Source of the DNA: Secundilactobacillus collinoides DSM 20515 = JCM 1123
GTDB taxonomy: Bacteria > Bacillota > Bacilli > Lactobacillales > Lactobacillaceae
Assembly (NCBI RefSeq): GCF_001435975.1
Contig: NZ_AYYR01000009.1
Location: 237,672-301,671 of the forward strand
DNA length: 64,000 bases
Reading direction: 5' to 3'
In this document: piece after piece, positions 15,913 through 24,591 of the stretch
How positions within the stretch are numbered: position 1 is the first letter of the stretch
Layout: the number at the start of each line of letters is the position of its first letter
Notes under the pieces: model-generated
The model's database searches: none
What the model saw: only the letters and a program-made list of their open reading frames with translations
Told to the model about the DNA's origin: nothing
Made by a program: the position numbers and the translations under genes

Positions 15913-18570
15913 CTACTTCAAAGCTTCCAGCATATCTACTCGGTTGATCTTATAAGCCATCAACCCCATTACGACCACTGAGAAACCAAGGGTCATCAAT
16001 CCCGATACGGTGAAGTTTGTCCAGAAAAGTGTCATGTCGGCCATGGCCGTTTCTGGCGGCAGGGTCTGCATGATGTAGTAGTGGAGGTAATCGCCGCCGA
16101 TGAAGCCTAACAGGATTCCGGCGACTGTTAATATGAAGGTTTCACGATAGACGTACATGACGACTTCCATCGGGTAGAAGCCCAGGACCTTTATGGTCGA
16201 GAGTTCGCGCATCCGTTCCGACACGTTGATGTTGGTCAGCGTGAACAGCACGACGAAGGCCAGTACCGAAGCGACAATGATGATAATCAGGACCAAGTGA
16301 TTCAACCCTGACAAAATGTTGTTGATGGTGGTCTTAGCATCGTTTGACTGGACCGCAGTAAGGGCGGCCGACTGTTTATTCAAGGTCCGCGAGACCCGGT
16401 TGATACTTTTGTTCGACCGGTTGCTGAGCCTCAGCATGTTAGCGTTGTAGGTCACATTTTTCGAAAAGACCTTATGGTAGTAAGTACTGTTCATGTAAAC
16501 GTCATGACCGGCGTACATCTCGGTGATGCCGCTGACTTTGACCCGGTACTTGTCACCGTCGGACTGTTTGATGGTCAGGTAGTCTCCCTTTTTAACATTG
16601 GTGATAGTGGCCAATTTTTTGGTGATGATGGCGCCGTTGTTGGTTAAATGCAGGTGTTTTTTCGTTGTTGGGTTACGCAGGGTAACGTCTTTTTTGAAGG
16701 CCTTCGTCGACTTCGGTACAATCAGCGAAACGGATTGGTTCGTGACCTCGTCAGTTGGCTTAGCAGTGACGGATTCGTAATAGACCTTGGTGTTATTTTT
16801 CACGCCCTTCAGATCATCGACCTTCTTTTCGTAAGCCTTACGACTCGCTGACGTGGCGTTGGGATTGAAAACGCCGATCACGTCGTAGTGGATGATGTCT
16901 GAATACTGGGTCTTGACGATACCGTTTAAGGAATCGCGAATACCGAAACCGGTAATCAGCAGTGCCGTACAGCCCAGAACGCCGAGAATCGTCATCAGCA
17001 TCCGGCTCTTATAACGAAAGAGATTTCGAATGGTGACCTTGTGGTTGAAGGACAGGTGCTGCCAAAGCCCTGGAATGCGTTCCAGCAGGACTTTTGACCC
17101 CGATTTAGGCGGTTTTGGCGCCATTAGGACGGCTGGAACTTCTCGCAGTTGCTTGGTAGCAACGATGATGGCTGGCAACGTCGCGCATAGGAGCGAGATG
17201 ATCACGGCGACTGAAATCCATAACAGGGATGGCGGGGTTTGGAAACTCGGCATGGTGAAGTTGGCAGCGTAGGCGGCGAAGATTTTACGCGGTAAGAAAC
17301 TCGTTCCGAACCACGCGCCGACAGCTGAGCCAAGCAGCCCAGCGAGCACACCATAGATGATGAAGACCTTCATGGCGTCGTGCTTGGTATAGCCTAGGGC
17401 ACCCAGAACGCCAAGTTCCTGGCGCTTTTCTTCGGCCATTCGCGTCATTGTGATCAGGGTGACCATGATGGCCACGGCAAAGAAGATGATTGGAAAGGTG
17501 TTCGCCAGTACGTCGATTCGTTTGGCATCCTCACCGTACTGGTTGTAGCCGGAATTGTAGTCGTTCCGCGATTGGATCTCGTAGGTGAGCTGGCTTGTTT
17601 TCTTGAGGGACTGGCGTTGCGCGGTCAGTGATTTTTGCGCAACGGTGAGCTTTGCCTGCTGTTTGGCAAGCGCGGCCTCCTGCGTTTTGTATTGACTGGC
17701 AGCTTGCGGATCTTGTTTGATAGCAGCGGAGAGTTTAGCCTTCGTCGCGGTCAGTGTATTCTGCTTGGCAGTTAGCCGTTTTTGCGCGGCATTCAGCTTA
17801 TCTGAAGCCGCAGTTGTCAATTGTGTTTGCCGGTGGTCGGCCCGTTTCGTCAGCCGGTGGGTCACCTGATTGACGTTTTTTGCGACCTGGGACTCGTAAC
17901 GGTTACTGTAGGCGGCACCGTGGACGTTGTTGTAGCTGACGTAGGCCATGGTTGGCCGGCTGCTGGTGAAGGCGGCCTTGGTGACCACGCCAAAAGTGGT
18001 GAGTTGGCCAGTACCGGCGTTGGTGGTGCCGAGGTTTTGTTTCATGAGGTAGTCGCTTGACGTGACGAAACCGACGACCTTATAGCGGGTGTGTTTTAGG
18101 CCGGAAACGTTAGTCTTGCCCTTGTTGTTGACGAGCGTAATGGTTTGACCTAAATGATACTTGCCCTTCTCGGCACTGCTTAAGGCAATCTCATTGCTGC
18201 GGGTCGGCAGGCGGCCGGAACTGATCTTGCTGGTCGACAGGGTGCTGGTCTTCTCGCTTACGCGGATACTGCTGGTTGACCCTTTGATGACCGCGTCCTT
18301 GTAAGTGCTGAATTCAATTTTCTTGATGTGCGGTAAGTTGCGCATATAGGTCTGGTCGGACTTTGAAATGGCAACGTCGCTCTTGATGACGGCATCGGCC
18401 ATGTGATGTTCTGTGTAGTAGGTGTTTCCAGTGGCTCGCATGTCGGGGCCGGTAACCTTGAGTCCGACCAGTACGAAGACGCCCAGTCCAAGCAGGACCG
18501 CAATGGAGGCAAATCGCGCGAAGGAGAATTTGAACTCCCGCCGAATATTTCTATTCAATATTGTTTTCAT
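15913..18570 (-). CDS. ABC transporter permease, FtsX/MacB-like, with long coiled coil
   Basis: An 885-residue membrane protein. One N-terminal helix (about residues 15-40) is followed by a large extracellular region with an alanine/glutamine-rich predicted coiled coil (about residues 240-330). Then come three FtsX helices (about 355-470), a second extracellular domain and three C-terminal helices. The duplicated FtsX layout is common in LAB exporters for peptides, lipids or antibiotics. The ATPase gene precedes it by 10 bases. The two form an operon divergent from a TetR regulator. The substrate is unknown. Confidence 0.87.
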   Translation of the reverse strand: MKTILNRNIRREFKFSFARFASIAVLLGLGVFVLVGLKVTGPDMRATGNTYYTEHHMADAVIKSDVAISKSDQTYMRNLPHIKKIEFSTYKDAVIKGSTSSIRVSEKTSTLSTSKISSGRLPTRSNEIALSSAEKGKYHLGQTITLVNNKGKTNVSGLKHTRYKVVGFVTSSDYLMKQNLGTTNAGTGQLTTFGVVTKAAFTSSRPTMAYVSYNNVHGAAYSNRYESQVAKNVNQVTHRLTKRADHRQTQLTTAASDKLNAAQKRLTAKQNTLTATKAKLSAAIKQDPQAASQYKTQEAALAKQQAKLTVAQKSLTAQRQSLKKTSQLTYEIQSRNDYNSGYNQYGEDAKRIDVLANTFPIIFFAVAIMVTLITMTRMAEEKRQELGVLGALGYTKHDAMKVFIIYGVLAGLLGSAVGAWFGTSFLPRKIFAAYAANFTMPSFQTPPSLLWISVAVIISLLCATLPAIIVATKQLREVPAVLMAPKPPKSGSKVLLERIPGLWQHLSFNHKVTIRNLFRYKSRMLMTILGVLGCTALLITGFGIRDSLNGIVKTQYSDIIHYDVIGVFNPNATSASRKAYEKKVDDLKGVKNNTKVYYESVTAKPTDEVTNQSVSLIVPKSTKAFKKDVTLRNPTTKKHLHLTNNGAIITKKLATITNVKKGDYLTIKQSDGDKYRVKVSGITEMYAGHDVYMNSTYYHKVFSKNVTYNANMLRLSNRSNKSINRVSRTLNKQSAALTAVQSNDAKTTINNILSGLNHLVLIIIIVASVLAFVVLFTLTNINVSERMRELSTIKVLGFYPMEVVMYVYRETFILTVAGILLGFIGGDYLHYYIMQTLPPETAMADMTLFWTNFTVSGLMTLGFSVVVMGLMAYKINRVDMLEALK

Positions 18571-18580
18571 TTCGGTTCAC

Positions 18581-19282
18581 CTACCATTCGATTTGTTCAA
18601 CGGGTGTCGGTGCCTCGTTTTGATAATCGGCTTTGACCTGACCGTCGCCGATTTCGATGACGTGGTCGGCCATCGGCTTGATCATCCCGTTGTGGGTGAC
18701 GATAATCACGTTTTTTTGGCTGTTGTGGCAGAAATCCTGCAGGAGTTTCAAAATCGTTTTCCCGGTTTTATAATCCAACGCGCCGGTGGGTTCATCGCAC
18801 AACAACAGTTCCGGGTTCTTCGCAATGGCTCGCGCGATGGCGACTCGCTGCTGTTCACCGCCAGATAGCTGGGCCGGGAAGTTGCTGATGCGGTCACCGA
18901 GGCCGACCTCGTTCATGACGGTTTCAGCATCCAGCGCATCGGGCGCAATTTGAGCGGCGAGTTCCACGTTTTCCAACGCGGTTAAGTTCGGAACTAGGTT
19001 GTAGAACTGGAAAACAAAACCAATCGAGCGCCGCCGGTACGTGATCATTTCTCGGTTGGAATATTGGGCGATGTCTTTTTCGTTGATAATGACCTGGCCC
19101 TTGGTGGACTGGTCCATGCCACCCAGAATGTTGAGCAGCGTGGATTTACCGGCCCCCGAGGCGCCCACGATAATGGTGAGTTCGCCCTGGTTAATATGAA
19201 AGGAAATGTCGTCATTGGCGCGGACTTCGTGTTCGCCGCTGCCGTAAATTTTTGAACTGTGTAAGACGTCGATATAGGACAT
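18581..19282 (-). CDS. ABC transporter ATP-binding protein (MacB/LolD-like)
   Basis: A 233-residue ATPase with Walker [10 protein letters not shown] at 40-48, Q-loop FVFQFYNL near 89-96, signature LSGGEQQ at 139-145 and Walker B LLLCDEP at 159-165; all catalytic elements are intact. It powers the adjacent FtsX-type permease. The ATG at 19282 has AAGGGGGA 6 bases upstream; an upstream in-frame start at 19363 lies in the operator region and is rejected. Its promoter overlaps palindromes that probably bind the divergent TetR protein. Confidence 0.92.
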   Translation of the reverse strand: MSYIDVLHSSKIYGSGEHEVRANDDISFHINQGELTIIVGASGAGKSTLLNILGGMDQSTKGQVIINEKDIAQYSNREMITYRRRSIGFVFQFYNLVPNLTALENVELAAQIAPDALDAETVMNEVGLGDRISNFPAQLSGGEQQRVAIARAIAKNPELLLCDEPTGALDYKTGKTILKLLQDFCHNSQKNVIIVTHNGMIKPMADHVIEIGDGQVKADYQNEAPTPVEQIEW

Positions 19283-19312
19283 GGTGATTCCCCCTTGTTT
19301 GATATTTAAAGA

Positions 19313-19323
19313 AACACTGTGTT
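19313..19323. promoter_or_regulatory. Short palindrome AACACTGTGTT, candidate operator
   Basis: An 11-base palindrome 30 bases before the ATPase start. It shares the AACA/TGTT halves with the larger palindrome at 19414-19428 in the same divergent gap. Confidence 0.35.
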
Positions 19324-19413
19324 GATTTAAATATAGAGTAACGGCTGATAACGTCAAACGCAACCATTAAAATTTTAAAAAGTGTTGGTTTCAATTCAAA
19401 AATAGCTTAATCC

Positions 19414-19428
19414 GCAACATCGTGTTGC
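19414..19428. promoter_or_regulatory. Candidate TetR operator GCAACATCGTGTTGC
   Basis: A 15-base palindrome (6-bp perfect arms) lies in the 200-base gap between the ABC operon and its divergent TetR gene, 55 bases before the TetR start. Position and symmetry suggest autoregulation and exporter control. Confidence 0.5.
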
Positions 19429-19482
19429 TTTCTTTTTGGAATATCGTTATGATAAAGAAAAAAAGACAGTGGAGGGGAGACC

Positions 19483-20097
19483 ATGGCAACCCATCAAAAA
19501 ATTATTAACACTGAACGCAAAATCAAGCAGGCGTTCATTTATCTGGGTAATACGAAAGGATTGGAAAAGCTGACCGTCAGCGATGTGACCAAGTACGCCC
19601 ACATCAACCGCAGTACGTTTTATGCCCACTATGAAGATAAAATTGCCCTTACGCGTCATTTTGAAGACGAGGTCTTAAATAAAATGCACACGGTGATGGA
19701 ATCAAACTTAGCGGAGACGATGATCAATCAGCGGGCGGATGACGAAAACCTGCGCACATATCCGGCAGTGATCCAGATGATCCAGTTTATCCATCAGGAG
19801 TTTGACTTGATCAAAGTACTCATGGTGGACGCACAATTCTACGATGCGGTGAAGGACCAGCTGCGCCAGATCATTGACCGCGACTTGTTCATGGTGAAGG
19901 GGAGCACGCGAATGACGGCGAAACTGCCAGACAATTACGCGCATGAGATCGTTTTAGCCAGTATTTTGAGTGTTGTTCAGGTTTGGGTGCACCAGGGGAA
20001 CCCGGAATCACCGGAAGAAATTTCCCAAATTATTATGCGAATGCTCTACATGAGTCCTTATCAACTGCTGGGAATCGAAGAGACGACCGATAAATAA
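19483..20097 (+). CDS. TetR-family regulator of the ABC exporter
   Basis: A 204-residue regulator with the TetR HTH: LTVSDVTKYAHINRSTFYAHY at about residues 26-46, followed by EDKIALTRHF. The C-terminal half is a ligand domain of unknown specificity, similar in layout to LAB regulators of lipid or peptide exporters. GGAGGGGAG precedes the ATG by about 4 bases. It is divergent from the FtsX-type exporter operon, its probable target. Convergent with aspA through a shared terminator. Confidence 0.85.
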   Translation: MATHQKIINTERKIKQAFIYLGNTKGLEKLTVSDVTKYAHINRSTFYAHYEDKIALTRHFEDEVLNKMHTVMESNLAETMINQRADDENLRTYPAVIQMIQFIHQEFDLIKVLMVDAQFYDAVKDQLRQIIDRDLFMVKGSTRMTAKLPDNYAHEIVLASILSVVQVWVHQGNPESPEEISQIIMRMLYMSPYQLLGIEETTDK

Positions 20098-20105
20098 GGA
20101 ACATT

Positions 20106-20142
20106 AAAAAGGCTCTTGAACGCAAAGTTCAAGAGCCTTTTT
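20106..20142. terminator. Bidirectional terminator between tetR and aspA
   Basis: A perfect 16-bp stem (AAAAAGGCTCTTGAAC and complement) around a 5-base loop, with A and T tracts at its base, between convergent genes. Confidence 0.9.
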
Positions 20143-20155
20143 GAATTGCTTTATA

Positions 20156-21547
20156 TTAACTTTCCTGTGCTAAAGCATGACTGACTTTTTGATTTGTTAG
20201 GTTAGCCGGTGATAGTAAATGGTCGACCAGCTTGGGTGCCAACAGGTGTTCTGTCTTAAGCAGTTCACGGATGGACCGGTTCTCTTTTACAGCACGTTTG
20301 ACGAGCAAGGTTGTCTTTTCGTAGCCCAGATAGGGTGACAATGCCGTGGCGACCACGGCTGAATGTTCGACGTTTTCCTGGCAGCGGTCTTCGTTAACGG
20401 TAATGCCGCTGACACAGTTTGCAACCAGTGTTTGAATGGCGTTTGCGAGGTAGGTCTCACTGGCGAGAATGTCACGGAACATGATTGGTTCAAACGCGTT
20501 GAGTTCCAGCTGGCCGGCTTCGGCTGCCAAAGTGACTGTAGTGTCGTTACCGATGACTTGAAAGGCGACTTGGTTTACGACTTCTGGGATGACTGGGTTG
20601 ACCTTAGCGGGCATGATGGACGAGCCGGCTTGTTTAGCGGGGAGTTTCAATTCGGCTAAACCAGCTTGCGGTCCGCTGGCTAACAAGCGCAAGTCGTTAC
20701 AGAACTTCGAAAGATCCACAGCCAGCGCCTTCATCGCACTGGAGAAGGTCACGTAGGCGTCGCAGTTTTGTGTGGCGTCGATGAGGTTCGTTGCCTGAGT
20801 TAAAGAAAGTTGAGAGATCTGGTTCACGGTCGGCACGATGGTGGCCTGATACAGATCAGTTGTGTTTAACCCGGTCCCAATGGCTGTCCCGCCTAGGTTG
20901 ACCTCTGTGAGGGCGTCCTTGGCAGCAGTCAGTCGTTTTGTATCACGAGAAAACATTGACCAGTAGGCTTTAAACGTGTTGCCATAGGTGGTCGGCACGG
21001 CGTCCTGCAATTGCGTACGGCCGACTTTTACTGTATCGGCGTACCGGTCGGCCTTGTCTAATAGCACCATCTTCAATGATTCAATGGCCGTTAATAGGGC
21101 GGGCAGTTTTTTTAGCATTGCCATTTTGCCGGCTGTCGGAAAGGTATCGTTTGTAGATTGCGATTGGTTCACGTCATCATTTGGGTGCACCTTTAACCCT
21201 GGTGTCATTCGTTCGGCCAGATGGGCGACCACTTCGTTGACATTCATGTTGGCCGAGGTACCAGCGCTGCCCTGAATGGCAGGTGCAATGAAGGCTTCCG
21301 AGTAGCGGCCCAACAGGAGTTGGTTGCAAGCGTTGACGATGGCCTGGGATTTATCAGCATCCAAGGTGCCAGCCTTAAGGTTGACTTCGGCGGCTGCTTT
21401 TTTGATCTGAACAAGACTTTCAATAATCAGCGGGTGCAGTTTCTCGTTTGAAATCGGAAAATTCTCCTCCGCACGCTTACTGTGGATGCCGTACAAAGCA
21501 TCATCATCAATTGCCATTGTTCCAACACAATCGTGCTCAATTCTCAT
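20156..21547 (-). CDS. aspA: Aspartate ammonia-lyase
   Basis: Converts L-aspartate to fumarate and ammonia in the cytoplasm. The 463-residue protein has the fumarase/aspartase superfamily motifs: NMNVNEV, NDDVNQSQSTND and the catalytic loop GSSIMPAKVNPVIPEVVNQV near 315-334. The PAKVNPVIPE form is the aspartase version; fumarase has PGKVNPTQ, as seen in the fumC gene of this window. The ATG at 21547 has GGGAG about 9 bases upstream; the upstream ATG at 21562 lacks one. It is monocistronic. Fumarate made here could feed the fumarate reductase and give succinate. Confidence 0.92.
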   Translation of the reverse strand: MRIEHDCVGTMAIDDDALYGIHSKRAEENFPISNEKLHPLIIESLVQIKKAAAEVNLKAGTLDADKSQAIVNACNQLLLGRYSEAFIAPAIQGSAGTSANMNVNEVVAHLAERMTPGLKVHPNDDVNQSQSTNDTFPTAGKMAMLKKLPALLTAIESLKMVLLDKADRYADTVKVGRTQLQDAVPTTYGNTFKAYWSMFSRDTKRLTAAKDALTEVNLGGTAIGTGLNTTDLYQATIVPTVNQISQLSLTQATNLIDATQNCDAYVTFSSAMKALAVDLSKFCNDLRLLASGPQAGLAELKLPAKQAGSSIMPAKVNPVIPEVVNQVAFQVIGNDTTVTLAAEAGQLELNAFEPIMFRDILASETYLANAIQTLVANCVSGITVNEDRCQENVEHSAVVATALSPYLGYEKTTLLVKRAVKENRSIRELLKTEHLLAPKLVDHLLSPANLTNQKVSHALAQES

Positions 21548-22096
21548 CTTATCCACTCCCATTAGTTTTTGTTAGTATTTTTGTGTAAGCTTTAATAACA
21601 TTACGGTTGCTATGATAGACCAATATTTTGAAACGTCAACCGGAAACCAGTGATTAATTACGTGATGTTATGTATACCATTTTGTCATTTTTGGCAAAAA
21701 GTCGATGATATTGGGGCCTTTGCACGTGCCTGCTTTGCAATTTAAATTTTGCTTAATGTGATAAAATATAACATTAATTTGTTATGAAATTAAATCAAGA
21801 TATCGTTGACATCGGTAGGAATCCTAGTTTCTTTGCAAAATAATTTGTGTTTTAAAAAGATTGCTAAATCAGGCATCTACAGAATCTATATTTATTTTTC
21901 CTCACCATAATTGACAACCTTAAATAGGTAGTTACATCTGAAAAGAAGGCAAAACAAGGCTCTTGAATTAAAAAATAATGAGAAAAACCATTGCTTTTAT
22001 TAAAATTCAATGTTATAAAATATGACATAAGGTTTCAACTAAAAGGGTTAGGAGGACAAAACATGACGCAGGTGGCATGAAGGGAGTGCAGAGTTA
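21548..22096. other. Divergent promoter region of aspA and the phosphonate operon
   Basis: About 550 AT-rich bases. It must hold divergent promoters. Near its right end is a five-codon frame (22063-22080) with a strong AGGAGG site. I recognise no riboswitch or large palindrome. Confidence 0.4.
22063..22080 (+). other. Five-codon upstream open reading frame MTQVA
   Basis: ATG with TTAGGAGG 7 bases upstream, ending in TGA 17 bases before the GTG start of the transporter. The ribosome-binding site is stronger than that of the transporter. It could be a translational-coupling leader, or the remains of an original ATG start put out of frame. Confidence 0.4.
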
Positions 22097-23413
22097 GTGA
22101 AGCAAGTAAAGGAAACACATGGTTTTCTAGGATATACGGGTTCCGAGTATGCGGTCTTTCGCAAGTATGCTTGGCGGGCGGTGATTGGCTTTTCCCTGGT
22201 GTACTGCTTTTTGTATAGCGGGCGGCTCAATCTTAGCTCGGCAATTCCGATGATGGTCAAGGAGACCAATTGGACAACGGGTCAATTAGGTATCCTATCC
22301 TCAGTCTTTTTTTGGACGTATGGCTTGGGGCAATTAGCAAATGGACGATTAAGTGAGATTTTCGGTGTGAACCGCTTCATTATTTCTGCGGTGTTGCTAT
22401 CAGCGGCAGCTAACATTCTGATCGGTTTTCAATCTTCACTGATTATTATCGCAATTCTCTGGGCGTTCAACGGCTATTTCCAATCGATGGCCTGGGCACC
22501 GGGAATGGCGCTGCTTTCTCGCTGGTGGCCGAATAATCGCCGCGGGTTCGCAACCGGAATGGCCAACGGTTTTTCTGACTTCGGTCAAGCGGTGGCAATG
22601 ATTATGGTCATTGTCGCCATGAAAGTTTCCCCACAATTAGGATGGCGTTCAGCGTTCTTCCTACCCGTGATGGTCGCAGCGGCGGTGGCAATTGTGTACT
22701 GGGCAATGACAAAGGATGCGCCCGAAAAGGTGGGACTCAAGCCCTTTAAAGAAGTTGCCAGTAGCGGATCAGAACAGACGACAATTCAGGCAGCATCAGC
22801 CGGGAAAAGCAAACTTTACCCGTATGTTTATCTGTTGGAGTCCTGGAAGTACGATGTCTGGTTGCTGATCATTGCCTTGCAGAGCATCGTGCGGTATGGG
22901 TTATTGACGTGGATCCCGTTGTACTTTACGAAAACGATGGGATTGGATGTCAGCTCAGGCTTGATTCAAAGTCTGGTTCTGCCGATCGGGATGGGCTTTG
23001 GAGCGTTATTCGTACCAATGCTGGCCGATAAGTATTTAGCCACGAACCGTCTGCCAGGGGTCATTATCTGCGCCTTGATAGGCGGCGTGGTCGCACTGGT
23101 CTTCCCGTTCATGCATAACGAACTCATCATCAGTGTGCTGCTGTTTATCGCCGGGTTCTTTGTTTACGCGATAAATGGGTTGACCTGGGCGCCTGCAATG
23201 GATGCGGGCGGTCGAGAATTCGCTGGCACTGCCAGTGGACTGATGGACTTTGCGGCTTATGTTGGGGCGTCTGTCCAATCTATCGTGTTTGGCTTCACTA
23301 TTGGAAACAACAACTGGATGATGCTTTTTATCCTGATCACCATCGCAAACGTTTTGATGATCGTATTGGCCGGTATTGCTGGTCGTAAACATTCAGTTAC
23401 AGCACAGTCTTAG
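22097..23413 (+). CDS. MFS transporter, organophosphate:phosphate antiporter (GlpT/UhpC-like)
   Basis: A 438-residue, twelve-helix transporter. The early VYCFLYSGRLNLSSAIPMM and FFWTYGLGQLANGRLSE segments and the RFIISAVLLS loop are typical of the OPA group, which exchanges phosphorylated or phosphonate organic anions for phosphate. It is the first gene of an operon with a phosphonate transaminase, so a phosphonate such as 2-aminoethylphosphonate is the likely substrate. The start is a GTG at 22097 with GGGAG 10 bases upstream; no in-frame ATG exists upstream. A five-codon frame with a better ribosome site lies just before it. Confidence 0.83.
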   Translation: MKQVKETHGFLGYTGSEYAVFRKYAWRAVIGFSLVYCFLYSGRLNLSSAIPMMVKETNWTTGQLGILSSVFFWTYGLGQLANGRLSEIFGVNRFIISAVLLSAAANILIGFQSSLIIIAILWAFNGYFQSMAWAPGMALLSRWWPNNRRGFATGMANGFSDFGQAVAMIMVIVAMKVSPQLGWRSAFFLPVMVAAAVAIVYWAMTKDAPEKVGLKPFKEVASSGSEQTTIQAASAGKSKLYPYVYLLESWKYDVWLLIIALQSIVRYGLLTWIPLYFTKTMGLDVSSGLIQSLVLPIGMGFGALFVPMLADKYLATNRLPGVIICALIGGVVALVFPFMHNELIISVLLFIAGFFVYAINGLTWAPAMDAGGREFAGTASGLMDFAAYVGASVQSIVFGFTIGNNNWMMLFILITIANVLMIVLAGIAGRKHSVTAQS

Positions 23414-23434
23414 TTAAGAAAGGAAGCTTGTTTT

Positions 23435-24580
23435 ATGGACACAACGAAACTACCTAGTATCAAACGTAATATTTTACTCAACCCAGGTCCTGCAACGACG
23501 ACTGACAGTGTGAAGTACGCGCAGGTCGTACCAGACATCTGTCCGCGTGAAGAGGAATTCGGCGATATTATGAAACAACTGGGGCGCGATCTGGTAGATA
23601 TCGTGCATGGCGGTGATGCTTTTACCTCAGTATTGTTCTGCGGTTCTGGGACTATCAATATTGATGCAACAGTGAGTTCGTTAGTGCCTGCTAACAAGAA
23701 GATTCTGATTGTTAACAACGGTGCATATTCGAACCGGGCAGCTGAAGTCTGCGATTACTACCATATGGATTATGTGAACTTGAAATTGGACATCACGCAA
23801 CCGGCTGACGTTAGCAAAGTTCGGGAAGCATTGGAAAACGATGCTGATATCGCAGCTGTATATTGTTGTCATAACGAAACTGGGACTGGTGTTTTGAATC
23901 CAATTCGCGAAATCGGTGCGGTTGCGCATGAATTTAAGTGCACGATGATCGTTGATACTACCTCCACCTATGCCATGATTCCCATTGATATGGAAAAGGA
24001 CAACTTGGATTTCGTCATGTCTTCGGCACAAAAAGGCATCATGGCGTTTACCGGCTTGTCATACACAATTGGGCGAACCTCGATCTTAGAGGCTTCCAAA
24101 GACTACCCGACTCGGTCCTACTATACAAATCTGTACATGCAATATAGTTTCATCAAAAAGACCGGTCAGATGCACTTTACACCACCAGTTCAAACGATTT
24201 ATGCCGCTCGTCAAGGTATCAAAGAGTACTTTGAGGAAGGCGAACAACCAAAATGGGCACGTCACCAAGCAGTCTGGCAAGCTTTGGTCGATGGTTCTGA
24301 GGCACTTGGCTTCAAGTTATTGATCAAAAAAGAATATCAGTCCAAGCTGGTCGTTTCATTGAAGTATCCCGACGACCCGAACTTCTCGTTTGAAAAGATG
24401 CATGATTTGATTTATGAACAGGGCTTTACGATTTATCCTGGCAAAGTTGCAGATTTACCATCATTTCGACTTTGCGCATTAGGCGCGATTACACCGGATG
24501 ATATTGCCGATTTCTTTGTTGCGATGAAGGCGGCTTTGAAACGGATGAACGTGGCATTACCTGTTCAGTACAATGACTAG
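23435..24580 (+). CDS. phnW: 2-aminoethylphosphonate:pyruvate transaminase
   Basis: A class V PLP aminotransferase of 381 residues. It moves the amino group of 2-aminoethylphosphonate to pyruvate, giving phosphonoacetaldehyde and alanine. Family marks are RNILLNPGPATTTDSVKYAQ at the N-terminus, the PDICPREEEF segment, Asp174 in VDTTS (PLP ring) and the Schiff-base lysine Lys200 in SSAQK. The same protein type can act in aminoethylphosphonate synthesis in the reverse direction. It follows the transporter by 21 bases. No phosphonatase (PhnX), PhnA/PhnY, PepM or phosphonopyruvate decarboxylase gene is in the window, so the fate of the aldehyde depends on the next gene. Confidence 0.87.
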   Translation: MDTTKLPSIKRNILLNPGPATTTDSVKYAQVVPDICPREEEFGDIMKQLGRDLVDIVHGGDAFTSVLFCGSGTINIDATVSSLVPANKKILIVNNGAYSNRAAEVCDYYHMDYVNLKLDITQPADVSKVREALENDADIAAVYCCHNETGTGVLNPIREIGAVAHEFKCTMIVDTTSTYAMIPIDMEKDNLDFVMSSAQKGIMAFTGLSYTIGRTSILEASKDYPTRSYYTNLYMQYSFIKKTGQMHFTPPVQTIYAARQGIKEYFEEGEQPKWARHQAVWQALVDGSEALGFKLLIKKEYQSKLVVSLKYPDDPNFSFEKMHDLIYEQGFTIYPGKVADLPSFRLCALGAITPDDIADFFVAMKAALKRMNVALPVQYND

Positions 24581-24591
24581 GAGGTGATCTG

